A DNA stretch of 42,877 nucleotides, from positions 1-42,877 of the forward strand of contig CAYMYI010000026.1 in assembly GCA_964394585.1 (NCBI GenBank). Reading direction: 5' to 3'. The notes beneath the pieces were generated by a model. The model had not been told where the DNA came from. It worked only from the letters and a program-made list of their open reading frames with translations, and searched no databases. Below are positions 8,858 through 17,317 of the stretch, piece after piece (within the stretch, counting starts at the first letter, position 1; each line of letters begins with the position of its first letter). A program made the translations under genes and the position numbers. The stretch is from CAYUJH01 sp964394585. GTDB lineage: Bacteria; Bacteroidota; Bacteroidia; Cytophagales; Flammeovirgaceae.

Positions 8858-8887
8858 CAAAATTAGAGATTGGTCAAATAAGTTTAA
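8858..8887 (-). promoter_or_regulatory. Promoter of the yceI gene
   Basis: Read leftward, a TTA (one mismatch from TTG) at 8885-8887 precedes TAATTTTG (8858-8865, exact TAnnTTTG) by 19 bp. The start site would be near 8852, giving a leader of about 40 nt. Confidence 0.5.
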
Positions 8888-8950
8888 TTGGTTAACTAAA
8901 GTATTTACAAAGAGTTTACGGGAATGCGATAAAACGCTCTCATTATCAGT

Positions 8951-10435
8951 TTAGTATTTAGCAGGAACACCTTTAGCAGGCATTGAACTTCGTATAAACT
9001 CTCTGATGTGCTCGTTGGCAGCTTCTAAATCTTCGCGGCGTAGGTACATCATGTGCCCACTGCGGTACCCTTCAAAGCGCAGGCGGTCTTGCAGCTTTCC
9101 GCTAGGGTCTAAGTGCCACATCGTATATTTTGCATTGAAGTACGTAGTAGCCCCATCGTAATAGCCGGCTTGAATCATCACGTTCAGATAAGGGTTCTGT
9201 GCCATCGCTTGGCGTAGGTTTTCGCCGGTTTGGTCGTTACTACGATCCCACGGGCGTACCGGCCCGAACATATTGTACTTTACATCGGTCTTGTAATTCA
9301 GTTCTTGTTGCAAGTAGTAATTTATTGCCGGCGTGAATGAATGCAGCCAAGAAGTAAGCTCAGCGTTGTAATCGGGGCTCGAGCCTCCCTCCATTTTATC
9401 AATACCTAGATAACGTGAGTCGAGGCGCCCAACGGTAAAGCCTTTTTCGCGCAGTAAGTCTTTCCAAAAGAAAGAGGTCGATACATCGAGATTGTGCTGC
9501 AAAATCACTTCAGCAGAAAGTCCAGAGTAATATGCCATTTTTTCCGCCATCTTTTGACGAGTCGTTGTATCGAGGAAACCGCCTTTTGCCATTGCCGGGA
9601 GTAACTCGTTCAGGGTGAACGCCTCTACTTCGGGTAAGAGTTCTTCTTCTAAATCTTTTTGCTGGAGTTCCTCAGCGAGGGCTTTCTGATACCACGCAGC
9701 CGCAGCGAAATAAGGCAACCGATTCGCCGCTTCTATCGGTCCGTCGCGTTCAATCCCCAGCCCAGTCGGCGATACCAAAATCACCCCGTTTAAATACATC
9801 CATTGTGCATTTTGCAATTCGAGGGCTAACCCCGAAACACGGGTTGTACCGTAGCTTTCGCCAATCAGATACTTAGGCGAGCGCCATCGGTTAGTGCGAG
9901 TTACAAACGTGTTAATCCACTCAGCGAGGTAGGCAATATCGGCATTGACCCCAAAAAATGTCTTACGCTCTACTTCTTTATCTAAAATGCGCGAATAGCC
10001 GGTATTTACCGGATTTACATACACAATATCGGCTACGTCGAGAATAGAATACGGATTTTCACGCACGCCATACGGCTGTACTGGGTAGCCTTCGTCGTCG
10101 ATGTTGAGTACCCGCGGCCCTGTGTAGGCAAGGTGCATCCACACCGAAGCAGAACCCGGCCCTCCATTGAAAGAAATCACTAAAGGGCGCGTAGTATTAT
10201 CATTAATCCCTTTGCGCTCGTAGTAAGTGTAAAATAAAGAGGCAATCGGCTTGCCCTCCTCATCCCATACCGGCTGCGTGCCTGCCGTTGCGGTATAGGC
10301 AATTTTCTGTCCTTTAATGGTTACTTCGTGCGAAGTGGTTACGGCAGACTCCGCTTCGAGTTTCCGTTCTTGGGCAACACTTTGCCCACTTAAGGTGCAC
10401 AATGCCCAGATTACAAAGAGTAGTGTTCGGTTCAT
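8951..10435 (-). CDS. Secreted S10-family serine carboxypeptidase
   Basis: 494 residues from ATG 10435, with a signal peptide ending near SGQSVAQ (residue 21). An alpha/beta-hydrolase fold of MEROPS family S10 is shown by the oxyanion and substrate motif FNGGPGSASVWMHL (89-102), the nucleophile S194 in IGESYGTTR, the Asp region MIQAGYYDGATTYF and the His in YRSGHMMYLRRED near the C-terminus. The enzyme removes C-terminal residues from peptides, probably in the periplasm. Bacterial members occur in many Bacteroidota. A perfect 7 bp inverted repeat sits immediately before the start codon. It is 86 bp downstream of the methyltransferase gene on the same strand. Confidence 0.93.
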   Translation of the reverse strand: MNRTLLFVIWALCTLSGQSVAQERKLEAESAVTTSHEVTIKGQKIAYTATAGTQPVWDEEGKPIASLFYTYYERKGINDNTTRPLVISFNGGPGSASVWMHLAYTGPRVLNIDDEGYPVQPYGVRENPYSILDVADIVYVNPVNTGYSRILDKEVERKTFFGVNADIAYLAEWINTFVTRTNRWRSPKYLIGESYGTTRVSGLALELQNAQWMYLNGVILVSPTGLGIERDGPIEAANRLPYFAAAAWYQKALAEELQQKDLEEELLPEVEAFTLNELLPAMAKGGFLDTTTRQKMAEKMAYYSGLSAEVILQHNLDVSTSFFWKDLLREKGFTVGRLDSRYLGIDKMEGGSSPDYNAELTSWLHSFTPAINYYLQQELNYKTDVKYNMFGPVRPWDRSNDQTGENLRQAMAQNPYLNVMIQAGYYDGATTYFNAKYTMWHLDPSGKLQDRLRFEGYRSGHMMYLRREDLEAANEHIREFIRSSMPAKGVPAKY

Positions 10436-10436
10436 A

Positions 10437-10465
10437 GCAATTCGTTTTTTGTGATGATGAATTGC
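10437..10465 (-). promoter_or_regulatory. Inverted repeat abutting the peptidase start codon
   Basis: Read leftward, GCAATTC (10459-10465) and GAATTGC (10437-10443) can form a 7 bp hairpin with a 15 nt loop, ending one base before the ATG at 10435. It could act as a translation-initiation structure or operator; this is inferred. Confidence 0.4.
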
Positions 10466-10521
10466 CTATGAAGTTAGGAAATAGGGACTTTTGAAAAAAG
10501 ATAATTGCCCACGTTGCCGCA

Positions 10522-11229
10522 TTACATAGGAAGTGCAATGGCTTTCCAACGAAATGCCCACCGCCAATGCATAGAACTGAGTCGCCAGCCACTTTTTTGG
10601 AGCACTTCGGCTAATTCCTTTTTTGAAAATGCCCGTAATACAGAGAGTTTGGCGTCGTAGCGAGTCATGTACGAGCGAGAAAACAGACGGGTAAGCAAAG
10701 CGATGGAATAATACGCTAGCGGATGTCGGTGCAAATCGTTGATGATGAGCGCCTTCTGCGTTTGCGGTTGCAGACGCCGCAAAATATCCTCTAATAGTTT
10801 TTCAGGGAAATGATGTAAAAACAGCGTACAAAGTACAATATCGTAGGTTTCTTTTCGGAACGATTCGCCCAAAATGTCCATCGTGTGATATTGGATGGGG
10901 TACTTGGAGCCATTTTTTTCTTTCGCATGGCGAACTACCGCCTGGTTCGCATCAATGCCTACGAGTTCTAAATTGTAATGGTCGGCAAAGGCATCGTGGA
11001 TAAGGCGTAGCATATCGCCACTTCCGCACCCTAAATCGGCAATGCGCACAGTTTGGCGCGTATCGCACTGAGCAAGTACCTCTTTCAGCGCACCGATTGT
11101 GATGGCATTCCCTCCTAACCAACGATTGATAAACTCAAGTTCTTCGAGGGTACGGTGCAATCCTTCATCATCAATTGAGAAATCATCCATAATTTCCTCT
11201 TCTTCTGATCGTATGGCAAAATTGGGCAT
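10522..11229 (-). CDS. Class I SAM-dependent methyltransferase
   Basis: 235 residues from ATG 11229 (MPNFAIRSEEEEIMDDFS); ATG 11190 (MDDFSIDDEG) is an alternative. Motif I is IADLGCGSGDMLRLIHD, followed by the acidic motif ELVGIDANQAVV, motif IV YDIVLCTLFLHHF and post-motif LIINDLHRHPLAYYS. This is a Rossmann-fold methyltransferase of the UbiE-like general group. The substrate is unknown; in Bacteroidota such proteins often accompany polyketide or aryl-polyene genes, but none are present here. It diverges from oxyR across 98 bp, so the two could share regulatory DNA. Confidence 0.85.
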   Translation of the reverse strand: MPNFAIRSEEEEIMDDFSIDDEGLHRTLEELEFINRWLGGNAITIGALKEVLAQCDTRQTVRIADLGCGSGDMLRLIHDAFADHYNLELVGIDANQAVVRHAKEKNGSKYPIQYHTMDILGESFRKETYDIVLCTLFLHHFPEKLLEDILRRLQPQTQKALIINDLHRHPLAYYSIALLTRLFSRSYMTRYDAKLSVLRAFSKKELAEVLQKSGWRLSSMHWRWAFRWKAIALPM

Positions 11230-11291
11230 GTCAGTATGGTTTAAGTTGATGCTGTAAGATACTAGCTGTGCAGTCAATTGGTCAAAACTCT

Positions 11292-11299
11292 TACATTTG
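11292..11299 (+). promoter_or_regulatory. Candidate -7 box for oxyR
   Basis: TACATTTG matches TAnnTTTG exactly. Transcription would begin near 11306, a leader of about 22 nt. No TTG lies at the normal -33 distance, which could suit an activator- or autoregulated promoter. I could not recognise an OxyR-binding array (ATAG-N7-CTAT repeats). Confidence 0.45.
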
Positions 11300-11327
11300 T
11301 TTCATATCCTTTTTTGAAAAACGTATC

Positions 11328-12257
11328 ATGACCCTCACACAGCTCGAATATGTAGTAGCCATTGCCAACTATGGCAGCTTTGGGGTTGCCGCCGAAAAGT
11401 GCTTCGTAACGCAACCTACGCTCAGTATGCAAATCCAAAAATTGGAAGATGAATTAGGCATGCGGCTCTTCGATCGTAGTCGAAAGCCGGTAGTAGCTAC
11501 CGAAGCAGGCAAACCGATTATTGAACAAGCACGGCGTGCCTTGGCAGAGTCTGCTAAGATTCGGGAACTCGCTAACGACTCCCAAGAGAAAATTGAAGGC
11601 GAATTAAAAATAGGCGTTATCCCGACTGTGGCGCCCTATCTATTACCACTTTTTTTGGTCGATTTTGTCCAAAAATACCCCCAGCTTCGCATTGCTATTA
11701 TTGAAAACACCACCGATCAGATTGTAGTGCGACTGAAAGAAGGCACACTCGATGCCGGGATTTTGGCTACTCCGCTCGAAGACTCACAAATTAGGGAGCG
11801 TCCCATGTTTTACGAGGCATTTGTAGCATATCTGCATGCCGAACATCATTTAGCAGTACATACTACTCTGACTACAGATTCCCTACAAGGAGAGGATATT
11901 TGGCTCCTCGACGAAGGCCACTGCCTACGCTCACAAATCTTGCATTTATGCCAACGCACCACGAAAGCGCTGCCTAACTTGAGTTACCAAACCGGTAGTG
12001 TAGAAACACTAAAACGGATTGTAGAACTTACCGGCGGACTCACCATTTTACCTGAACTTGCCATTTCTGATTTTGGGCCGTTACAGCTCGATCGGGTACG
12101 TTACTTTCGTACACCAGAACCGGTGCGCGAAATCAGCCTAGTTACCCACCGAAACATGGTGAAGGAAAAGGCGCTTAGCTTACTAGAAGATGCCATTCGC
12201 AAGGTAGTTCCTGAGCGCATGAGGGCTAAAACCAACCGAAAAGTAGTAGTTACCTAA
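11328..12257 (+). CDS. oxyR: OxyR, peroxide-sensing LysR-type regulator
   Basis: 309 residues from ATG 11328, chosen because MTLTQLEYVVAIANYGSFG is the standard LysR-type start. The helix-turn-helix covers about residues 1-60 (CFVTQPTLSMQIQKLEDELG) and the substrate-binding domain about 90-295. The redox segment DEGHCLRSQILHLC contains C199 and C208, with the same spacing and numbering as the peroxide-reactive pair of E. coli OxyR, so disulfide sensing of H2O2 is well supported. It should activate peroxide-defence genes such as catalase, Dps or peroxiredoxin; none of these are adjacent. It is divergent from the methyltransferase gene and convergent with the LEA-domain lipoprotein gene. Confidence 0.95.
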   Translation: MTLTQLEYVVAIANYGSFGVAAEKCFVTQPTLSMQIQKLEDELGMRLFDRSRKPVVATEAGKPIIEQARRALAESAKIRELANDSQEKIEGELKIGVIPTVAPYLLPLFLVDFVQKYPQLRIAIIENTTDQIVVRLKEGTLDAGILATPLEDSQIRERPMFYEAFVAYLHAEHHLAVHTTLTTDSLQGEDIWLLDEGHCLRSQILHLCQRTTKALPNLSYQTGSVETLKRIVELTGGLTILPELAISDFGPLQLDRVRYFRTPEPVREISLVTHRNMVKEKALSLLEDAIRKVVPERMRAKTNRKVVVT

Positions 12258-12287
12258 GCTAAGCGTGAATGCCCCCCAACATCTTAA

Positions 12288-12752
12288 TTAAAATGATGGG
12301 AGTTTTATCTTGCTCTTCGCATTCACAGGTAACTTAAACTTAATCCCCAAGGCTCGCATACGCACGTGCCCCCGATACTGCACCTCTACTTTTTTATCTT
12401 TTGCTGCACTAAAAAGGCTAGAAAGCAAGTTGCTCAATACTTTTTGGGTCGGAATCGTTACCCGAACCGGCACATAAAACACCTCCTCTGCAGGCACGGC
12501 TACTTCTGTAGAATCTAAAATATGACCCACATTGGCATCGTTAATTGCCACATCCAAGTCTATTTCGTAAAGCGTCATTTTTTTTCGGTTCGGGTTGAAC
12601 ATAATCGCTTCCGCATCGACTACCAACTGATTGCCCTGCGGAGAAACTTGCATATTTTGAATACCCCGAAACTCAGGTTCTTTCAAGGGTGCGCATGCCA
12701 TTTGCGCCAATAACAATAATAGAATTGCCCAAAAAGATAATCGCTTTTGCAT
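12288..12752 (-). CDS. LEA type 2 / WHy-like lipoprotein
   Basis: 154 residues from ATG 12752. The N-terminus MQKRLSFWAILLLLLAQMAC ends in a lipobox with Cys at residue 20. The rest resembles a single LEA type 2 domain: FRGIQNMQVSPQGNQLVVDA, a central NPNRKKMTLYEIDLDVAIN matching the family's conserved Asn-Pro-N segment, and AEEVFYVPVRVTI. Such lipoproteins are common in Bacteroidota and of unknown role. The gene is convergent with oxyR, 30 bp apart, without an obvious terminator between them. Confidence 0.8.
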   Translation of the reverse strand: MQKRLSFWAILLLLLAQMACAPLKEPEFRGIQNMQVSPQGNQLVVDAEAIMFNPNRKKMTLYEIDLDVAINDANVGHILDSTEVAVPAEEVFYVPVRVTIPTQKVLSNLLSSLFSAAKDKKVEVQYRGHVRMRALGIKFKLPVNAKSKIKLPSF

Positions 12753-12778
12753 AGTATTGTATGTTTCGTTCGGATATA

Positions 12779-12805
12779 CAAAGCTAGGGCAAACCCTATA
12801 CACAA
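12779..12805 (-). promoter_or_regulatory. Candidate promoter of the LEA-domain lipoprotein gene
   Basis: Read leftward, TTG (12803-12805) and TAGCTTTG (12779-12786, exact TAnnTTTG) are 16 bp apart, shorter than the usual 19-21. The leader would be about 20 nt. Confidence 0.35.
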
Positions 12806-12888
12806 CCGTGCGCTATTATCGAATTACTACTTTCTTTAACAATTTGAATGAGGTTCCATGCACGAAATACGCAAAGTCATCTTTTTGC

Positions 12889-13791
12889 CTATCGAGCGGT
12901 TTGGCGCACATAGCGATAGAGCTTAGCGGCTATTTCATTACTTTCTTCGCTCAGGGTAAAAAACGCTGTACCCTCTCGGTTCCAAGCGATTGCCTCACCT
13001 TGAAGTTCTCGCAAATACGGAATCCGAACCGCGGGCTGTGTGAGGGTTTGCGCTAACGAAGCCCCCTTTGTTCGCTTCCAAAGGAAAACTTCATCGTAGG
13101 TTTTTACCAAAACTTCTTCTCCATTTGCCGAAACATCGCCCCCGACTGCATTGCGGAATGGCAATTCACCAATCCATGTGAGTATGTTCACCGTATCCGT
13201 TGAAAAAGGGGCTTTCAACTCATATACCCGCGAGAACTCTTCGCGCTTCGATACAATCACAATATCGCCGGTGAGCGGATCTATCAATAAGGTTTCGGCA
13301 TCGCGAGTGTGTTCAGGATATGCAAACGGGATGGTGGTAATATCGGCTTGGGCAACACTAGTTTGAGATGCCAACGGTTCTGCAAACCGATACAAATACT
13401 TATCTTCATACTGAGCGCGATTATCCCCCATTTCTGCGATATACAAATAAGGGATGCTATCTTCTACATGCAGGGCAATATCTTCCCAATCTCTTGCCTT
13501 AATGCCTTCGAGTGTTACGGTAGTAAGGGTTTTCCCTTCAGAAGAAACGAGAAAAAGTTGTGCTTTTCCACCGCTATCGTTGTGAGTCCAGAACGCGCCG
13601 GGAGTCTGAACGCTAGCCACTAAGCCCGATGCCTCATCGATGGCGTCGTCTTGCAACTCGGGCAGCGCCTCAGCTTGGGCAAACAGTGTGGAATCCATAG
13701 GAACACTGGGCGTTTCCACAATTTCATATTTGGTTTGGCAACCTGCTATTGCCAAAATACTGATTAGTAAAAGTGTCTGAATACGTTTCAT
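12889..13791 (-). CDS. Hypothetical lipoprotein, probable beta-propeller
   Basis: 300 residues from ATG 13791, chosen because MKRIQTLLLISILAIAGC forms a lipoprotein signal with Cys at residue 18. The mature part contains ELQDDAIDEASGLVAS, FWTHNDSGGKAQLFLVS, KARDWEDIALHVED, YLYIAEMGDNRAQY and EAIAWNREGTAFFTLSEESN. The repeated short strand-rich segments and the conserved WTHNDSG, DWEDIA and GDN motifs resemble a Bacteroidota propeller-like family related to esterase-like phytase or SMP-30 folds. Catalytic residues cannot be assigned. It is probably anchored in a membrane facing the periplasm. It follows the polyferredoxin gene by 91 bp and has its own -7 box candidate. Confidence 0.75.
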   Translation of the reverse strand: MKRIQTLLLISILAIAGCQTKYEIVETPSVPMDSTLFAQAEALPELQDDAIDEASGLVASVQTPGAFWTHNDSGGKAQLFLVSSEGKTLTTVTLEGIKARDWEDIALHVEDSIPYLYIAEMGDNRAQYEDKYLYRFAEPLASQTSVAQADITTIPFAYPEHTRDAETLLIDPLTGDIVIVSKREEFSRVYELKAPFSTDTVNILTWIGELPFRNAVGGDVSANGEEVLVKTYDEVFLWKRTKGASLAQTLTQPAVRIPYLRELQGEAIAWNREGTAFFTLSEESNEIAAKLYRYVRQTAR

Positions 13792-13812
13792 AAGGGTTTT
13801 GGTTTCAGGCTG

Positions 13813-13820
13813 CAAAACTA
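13813..13820 (-). promoter_or_regulatory. Candidate -7 box for the propeller-like lipoprotein gene
   Basis: Read leftward, TAGTTTTG matches TAnnTTTG exactly, about 22 bp upstream of the ATG at 13791. No clear -33 element is seen, so read-through from the upstream redox genes is also possible. Confidence 0.35.
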
Positions 13821-13882
13821 GAAGTACCCTCCTATTTTCCATACACTTTATTGAAAAACGATGACCGTCTTTCGATTTTCTT

Positions 13883-15439
13883 CTATCGATTGATTTCAAC
13901 GTTATCTCTACCGATGATAATCGCCGGGGCTTCCAACACGCGCTCTTTGCTAGTGTTTTCTAAATTGAGCACTCCCCGAGGACACACCGATGAGCAAACT
14001 CCGCAACCTACGCACGAAGAACGAACAATATCTTGCCCACGCTGGGCATACCAGCGCACATCTATTCCCATTTCGCAATAGGTAGAACAGTTCCCGCACG
14101 AAATGCACTGTCCGCCGTTGGTGGTAATCCGAAAGCGCGATTTGAAGCGTTGAACCAACCCTAGATACGCTGCCAATGGGCATCCAAAACGGCACCAAAC
14201 GCGGCTTCCCATAAATGGGTAAAAACCCACTCCCACTACCCCTGAAAAGGCTGCCCCAATAAAAAAGCCATAGGTTGAACGGAGCTGATAGGTATCCACC
14301 AATCCGAACAGGCGATTATTTCCGGTAAAATAGGTATAAAGTACACCGGCAGTCATCACCACGGAAAATACGAGTACGCTGTGAATCATCCAGCGTTCTA
14401 CTTTCCATGCCTTAAGCGACTTATCGGAAAGTTGGCGGTAAGGATCGCCAAGGGTTTCAGCAAGGCCACCACAACCGCATACCCACGAGCAATACCAGCG
14501 CTTGCCATAAAAATATGTAAACACAGGCACGCCAATCACAAAAAGGGTAATCCCCCAAGCTAACATAAAAATGCCCATGCCTCCCGCACTCGTAAGCGTG
14601 TTGAGATGCCAGGCATCAAAGAAATCGTAATCGAGCGGCCACATGTTTTTAAAATCGTAGTATGGTTGGTTGAGTCGCACCAAAATTTCGGGGATTAGAA
14701 ATGCAAATGCCGTTTGAAAAAACATCACTGAAAGTGTCCGAACAATTTGGTAATTGCTATGGCGATATTTCAGGATCATCCGAATGCCCATCACCAAAAT
14801 TGCAAGGGTATAAAGGAGTCCATAAAAAAACCATTGACTTGCCGGGTTGCCACTCAGCGCTTCGCTGATGGGGTCTACGAGCAACACCCAGTTGGTCATG
14901 TACTCGGGAAACCAATATAAGAGTACATAAAATAGGATGAGGTATGTACCAGCGATGATGCCAACCCAACCTCGAGCCGTTGCCGGATTTTGAAAGATGC
15001 CGTTATTTTTAATGCCGGGGATAGGCTCTATGACTGTTTTGGGCAAAATAGCCATTAAAGCTCCGGCTACTCCTAACCCAATGCTCATCCAGAAAAACAA
15101 CCAAGCATTTGCAACCAGCACGCCTTGACTTGCCGCTTTGGTTAGAGCATAAGCATAATCGGTATAAATTACTTGATCCCATGCTTGCTGTGCTTTAAAA
15201 GCATCGTTCACCTCATTAAAAATTGCTTTAAAATCGTTGGCAAAGGCAAACGAAGATCCATATGTTGTGCCCAACATGGGTTCAAGTTTAGGTTTCAGAA
15301 TGGTGTAATGCGCCTCGTTGGTAATGGTTTGGCGCATTACTTCTTCTGTGAGTTGAAACTCTCCCATAAACAATGATACCAAGAGAACTAACAACGATAG
15401 CGTAAATAATGAGATACCAAAAGTTCGTAAAAGTTTCAT
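13883..15439 (-). CDS. Membrane polyferredoxin (NapH/NosR-like 4Fe-4S protein)
   Basis: 518 residues from ATG 15439. Hydrophobic helices lie near residues 5-25, 108-132, 157-177, 203-222, 237-255, 288-310, 352-370 and 390-410. Between and after them are two cysteine motifs, CSWVCGCGG (317-325) and WCRFGCP (415-421), of the type seen in NapH, NosR and related electron-transfer proteins. The C-terminal domain carries two 4Fe-4S sites: C445, C448, C451, C455 and C476, C479, C482, C486. It should carry electrons across or along the inner membrane. No nitrous-oxide or nitrate reductase genes are present, so the redox partner is probably the FAD oxidoreductase encoded 39 bp upstream. The terminal acceptor or donor is unknown. 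Confidence 0.9.
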   Translation of the reverse strand: MKLLRTFGISLFTLSLLVLLVSLFMGEFQLTEEVMRQTITNEAHYTILKPKLEPMLGTTYGSSFAFANDFKAIFNEVNDAFKAQQAWDQVIYTDYAYALTKAASQGVLVANAWLFFWMSIGLGVAGALMAILPKTVIEPIPGIKNNGIFQNPATARGWVGIIAGTYLILFYVLLYWFPEYMTNWVLLVDPISEALSGNPASQWFFYGLLYTLAILVMGIRMILKYRHSNYQIVRTLSVMFFQTAFAFLIPEILVRLNQPYYDFKNMWPLDYDFFDAWHLNTLTSAGGMGIFMLAWGITLFVIGVPVFTYFYGKRWYCSWVCGCGGLAETLGDPYRQLSDKSLKAWKVERWMIHSVLVFSVVMTAGVLYTYFTGNNRLFGLVDTYQLRSTYGFFIGAAFSGVVGVGFYPFMGSRVWCRFGCPLAAYLGLVQRFKSRFRITTNGGQCISCGNCSTYCEMGIDVRWYAQRGQDIVRSSCVGCGVCSSVCPRGVLNLENTSKERVLEAPAIIIGRDNVEINR

Positions 15440-15478
15440 ATGTATATAATTCGTTTTTAAGTTGAATGCTAGGATAGA

Positions 15479-16828
15479 TTATAAGCCGAAATACTCTAAG
15501 AATCGTTTTCGCCTTTGGGTGGCTATCGTTTGCCCGGGGAATTTTTTTTCGTATTCCGCAATGATTTCTCGTTCGTAGGGTTTAAAAAACTCAGGGTCAA
15601 AATTTGCTTCTTGCAAATGCTGCAGCACATGGGCAAGAGGAGCTTCTTGGCGCAGCCAACGGTCGCACACCTCGTGGCGAAAGCGAATGCCCATCAGGTT
15701 AAAGCCTCGTACCGCCATATCTTCTTTTCTGAATACAATACGCACCGCCTTTTTTCCTTTAGGATGCTCCCAATAGAGTGCATCGTGCTGGGCATCGAGT
15801 TCAGGTAGTACCATGCCATAGGTCTGATATTCGATATCGAAAAACTTTGCTGAGTTAAACCAAATTCCTGGGGTATATGGAGTTCGATTACCAATTATGG
15901 TTTGTGCCACAGTTTCTCCGTGCATTCGCCCGGTATACCACACTTGCTCAATGGTACGATGAGGCCGCAACCCGGTGAGCGCCTTTCGAAACTGGGCGCA
16001 ATCACCAATGGCATACACCCCGGGAAGGTTAGTTTCAAAATATTCATTTACCAAAATGCCCCTATCGGTTTTCAAAGCAGAGTTACGAACAAATTCGATG
16101 TTGGGGTGCACTCCTGCAGTAAGGCCCACAAATTGGCAGGGGATTTCTTCTTCATGATTTGTGCGAACAGCACGTACTTTCCCATGGGCATCAGGTAAAA
16201 TCTCTGTAAGCTCTGTCGCAAGCCGTAAGTCAATATGGTGTTCAGCAATATGGCGGNNNNNNNNNNTCATCTCAGATTCTTCACGGGGAAGGACACTCCG
16301 CCAAAACGAAGCTTCCCGTACCAGAAACGTAACGGGAATATGACGCGAGGCAAACATCTCCGCCATTTCAATCCCGATTAAGCCCCCTCCCACCACTACG
16401 GCACGTTGCAACCCTTTCGAGTGCGTTTCCATATACGCCAAATCTTGATAACTGTATAGCCCTCCAACTCCTTCCAAATCTTGCCCCCGCCAACCAAACT
16501 TATTAGGCTTTGAGCCACATGCTAATACAAGCGTATCGTAGTGCAAAGGGTTGGTTTCTTCGGTAAAATGCAAGATTTTTTGGTCAAAATCCACACGCTC
16601 TACGTACGCCCGCTTTAGCGCAATTCGGTTTTTCTGCCAAAAGGAGCGTTCGTAAGGCTCGGTGTGTTCAAATTTCATGTGCCCCATGTAAATGTACATA
16701 AGCGCTGTGCGAGAGAAGAAGAAATCGGTTTCTGCAGAAATTACCGTAATTTGAGCATCGCTGTGTTTGCGGATATGCCGCGCTGTGGTAATTCCGGCTA
16801 TACCATTTCCAATGATGGCAATATGCAT
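15479..16828 (-). CDS. NAD(P)/FAD-dependent oxidoreductase (interrupted by assembly gap)
   Basis: 449 residues from ATG 16828, including four undetermined ones (about 188-191) caused by N bases. The N-terminal FAD Rossmann motif IGNGIAGITTARHIRKH, the central NAD(P)-binding motif AVVVGGGLIGIEMAEMF and the second FAD motif GVYAIGDCAQF define a pyridine-nucleotide-disulfide-type reductase without a CxxxxC redox pair, like the nitrite- or rubredoxin-reductase group. The C-terminal 110 residues form a family-specific extension. It lies 39 bp upstream of the membrane polyferredoxin gene on the same strand, which suggests that it passes electrons between NAD(P)H and that protein at the cytoplasmic face. 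Confidence 0.88.
   Translation of the reverse strand: MHIAIIGNGIAGITTARHIRKHSDAQITVISAETDFFFSRTALMYIYMGHMKFEHTEPYERSFWQKNRIALKRAYVERVDFDQKILHFTEETNPLHYDTLVLACGSKPNKFGWRGQDLEGVGGLYSYQDLAYMETHSKGLQRAVVVGGGLIGIEMAEMFASRHIPVTFLVREASFWRSVLPREESEMXXXXRHIAEHHIDLRLATELTEILPDAHGKVRAVRTNHEEEIPCQFVGLTAGVHPNIEFVRNSALKTDRGILVNEYFETNLPGVYAIGDCAQFRKALTGLRPHRTIEQVWYTGRMHGETVAQTIIGNRTPYTPGIWFNSAKFFDIEYQTYGMVLPELDAQHDALYWEHPKGKKAVRIVFRKEDMAVRGFNLMGIRFRHEVCDRWLRQEAPLAHVLQHLQEANFDPEFFKPYEREIIAEYEKKFPGQTIATQRRKRFLEYFGL
16257..16266. other. Assembly gap of 10 N inside the oxidoreductase gene
   Basis: Ten N bases interrupt the gene between codons for ...EESEM and RHIAEHHIDL.... The frame is the same on both sides. 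From memory of related proteins about two residues separate the flanking segments, not four, so the N length is likely a placeholder. Confidence 0.95.
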
Positions 16829-17317
16829 TGTGGATGTTTTTGTAGGTTACAATCTCAAATTACCTAAAAACGCTCGCCTACAAAAGTCTCCCTCCAGACA
16901 AGTGCGTTGAAAACGCTAGAAAAGCTTAATCAAATGGCTATGTGCCTGATCAGTCTTTTTATCGCTCGATCAAACCAAACAAGTTTTTTCCTACGAAGTT
17001 GATTGATTTTTTTTCGTAAAGAAAACCTCAACCTGTTGAAGGGACAATCTGCTAACGAAACTGTTAAAAAGCGTAAAACCATCCCCCCTTCCGTTACCTT
17101 TGGTGGGCTCGATGCATTTACCCATACAAACAACGGCTCGTTGAACTCACTCACCATGAAAGGTTTAGTGAGATATCGGGAAGGTTTGTCAATCCATGGG
17201 ATATGCGTAATTTTGCACCCTTAATTAAGTGAAGGTTCGTTACCTCAATCGCTACTACTCACAAAGTATTACAAACTTTCCCTTCATACAGCAGAATACT
17301 GCATTTAACAGGCCGAT
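16829..17317. other. Intergenic region between oxidoreductase and uppS
   Basis: 489 bp between divergent genes. Short open frames are present on both strands (16930-17157 and 17003-17224) but lack family-like sequence. I see a consensus rightward promoter at 17185-17215 and nothing else that can be supported; the leftward promoter of the redox pair should be near 16850-16900 but has no exact box. Confidence 0.6.
17185..17215 (+). promoter_or_regulatory. Consensus Bacteroidota promoter of uppS-bamA-skp
   Basis: TTTG (17185-17188) is followed after 19 bp by TAATTTTG (17208-17215), an exact TAnnTTTG box at ideal spacing. Transcription should start near 17222, about 95 nt before the uppS ATG. 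This is the best promoter match in the window. Confidence 0.7.

Noticed and set aside
8574..8954. 126-codon frame antisense to yceI
   Set aside because: It covers the yceI signal sequence and promoter on the opposite strand, and the translation is unlike any protein family.
16930..17224. Open frames of 73-75 codons on both strands upstream of uppS
   Set aside because: Short, mutually overlapping, without ribosome binding sites, and crossing the consensus uppS promoter.
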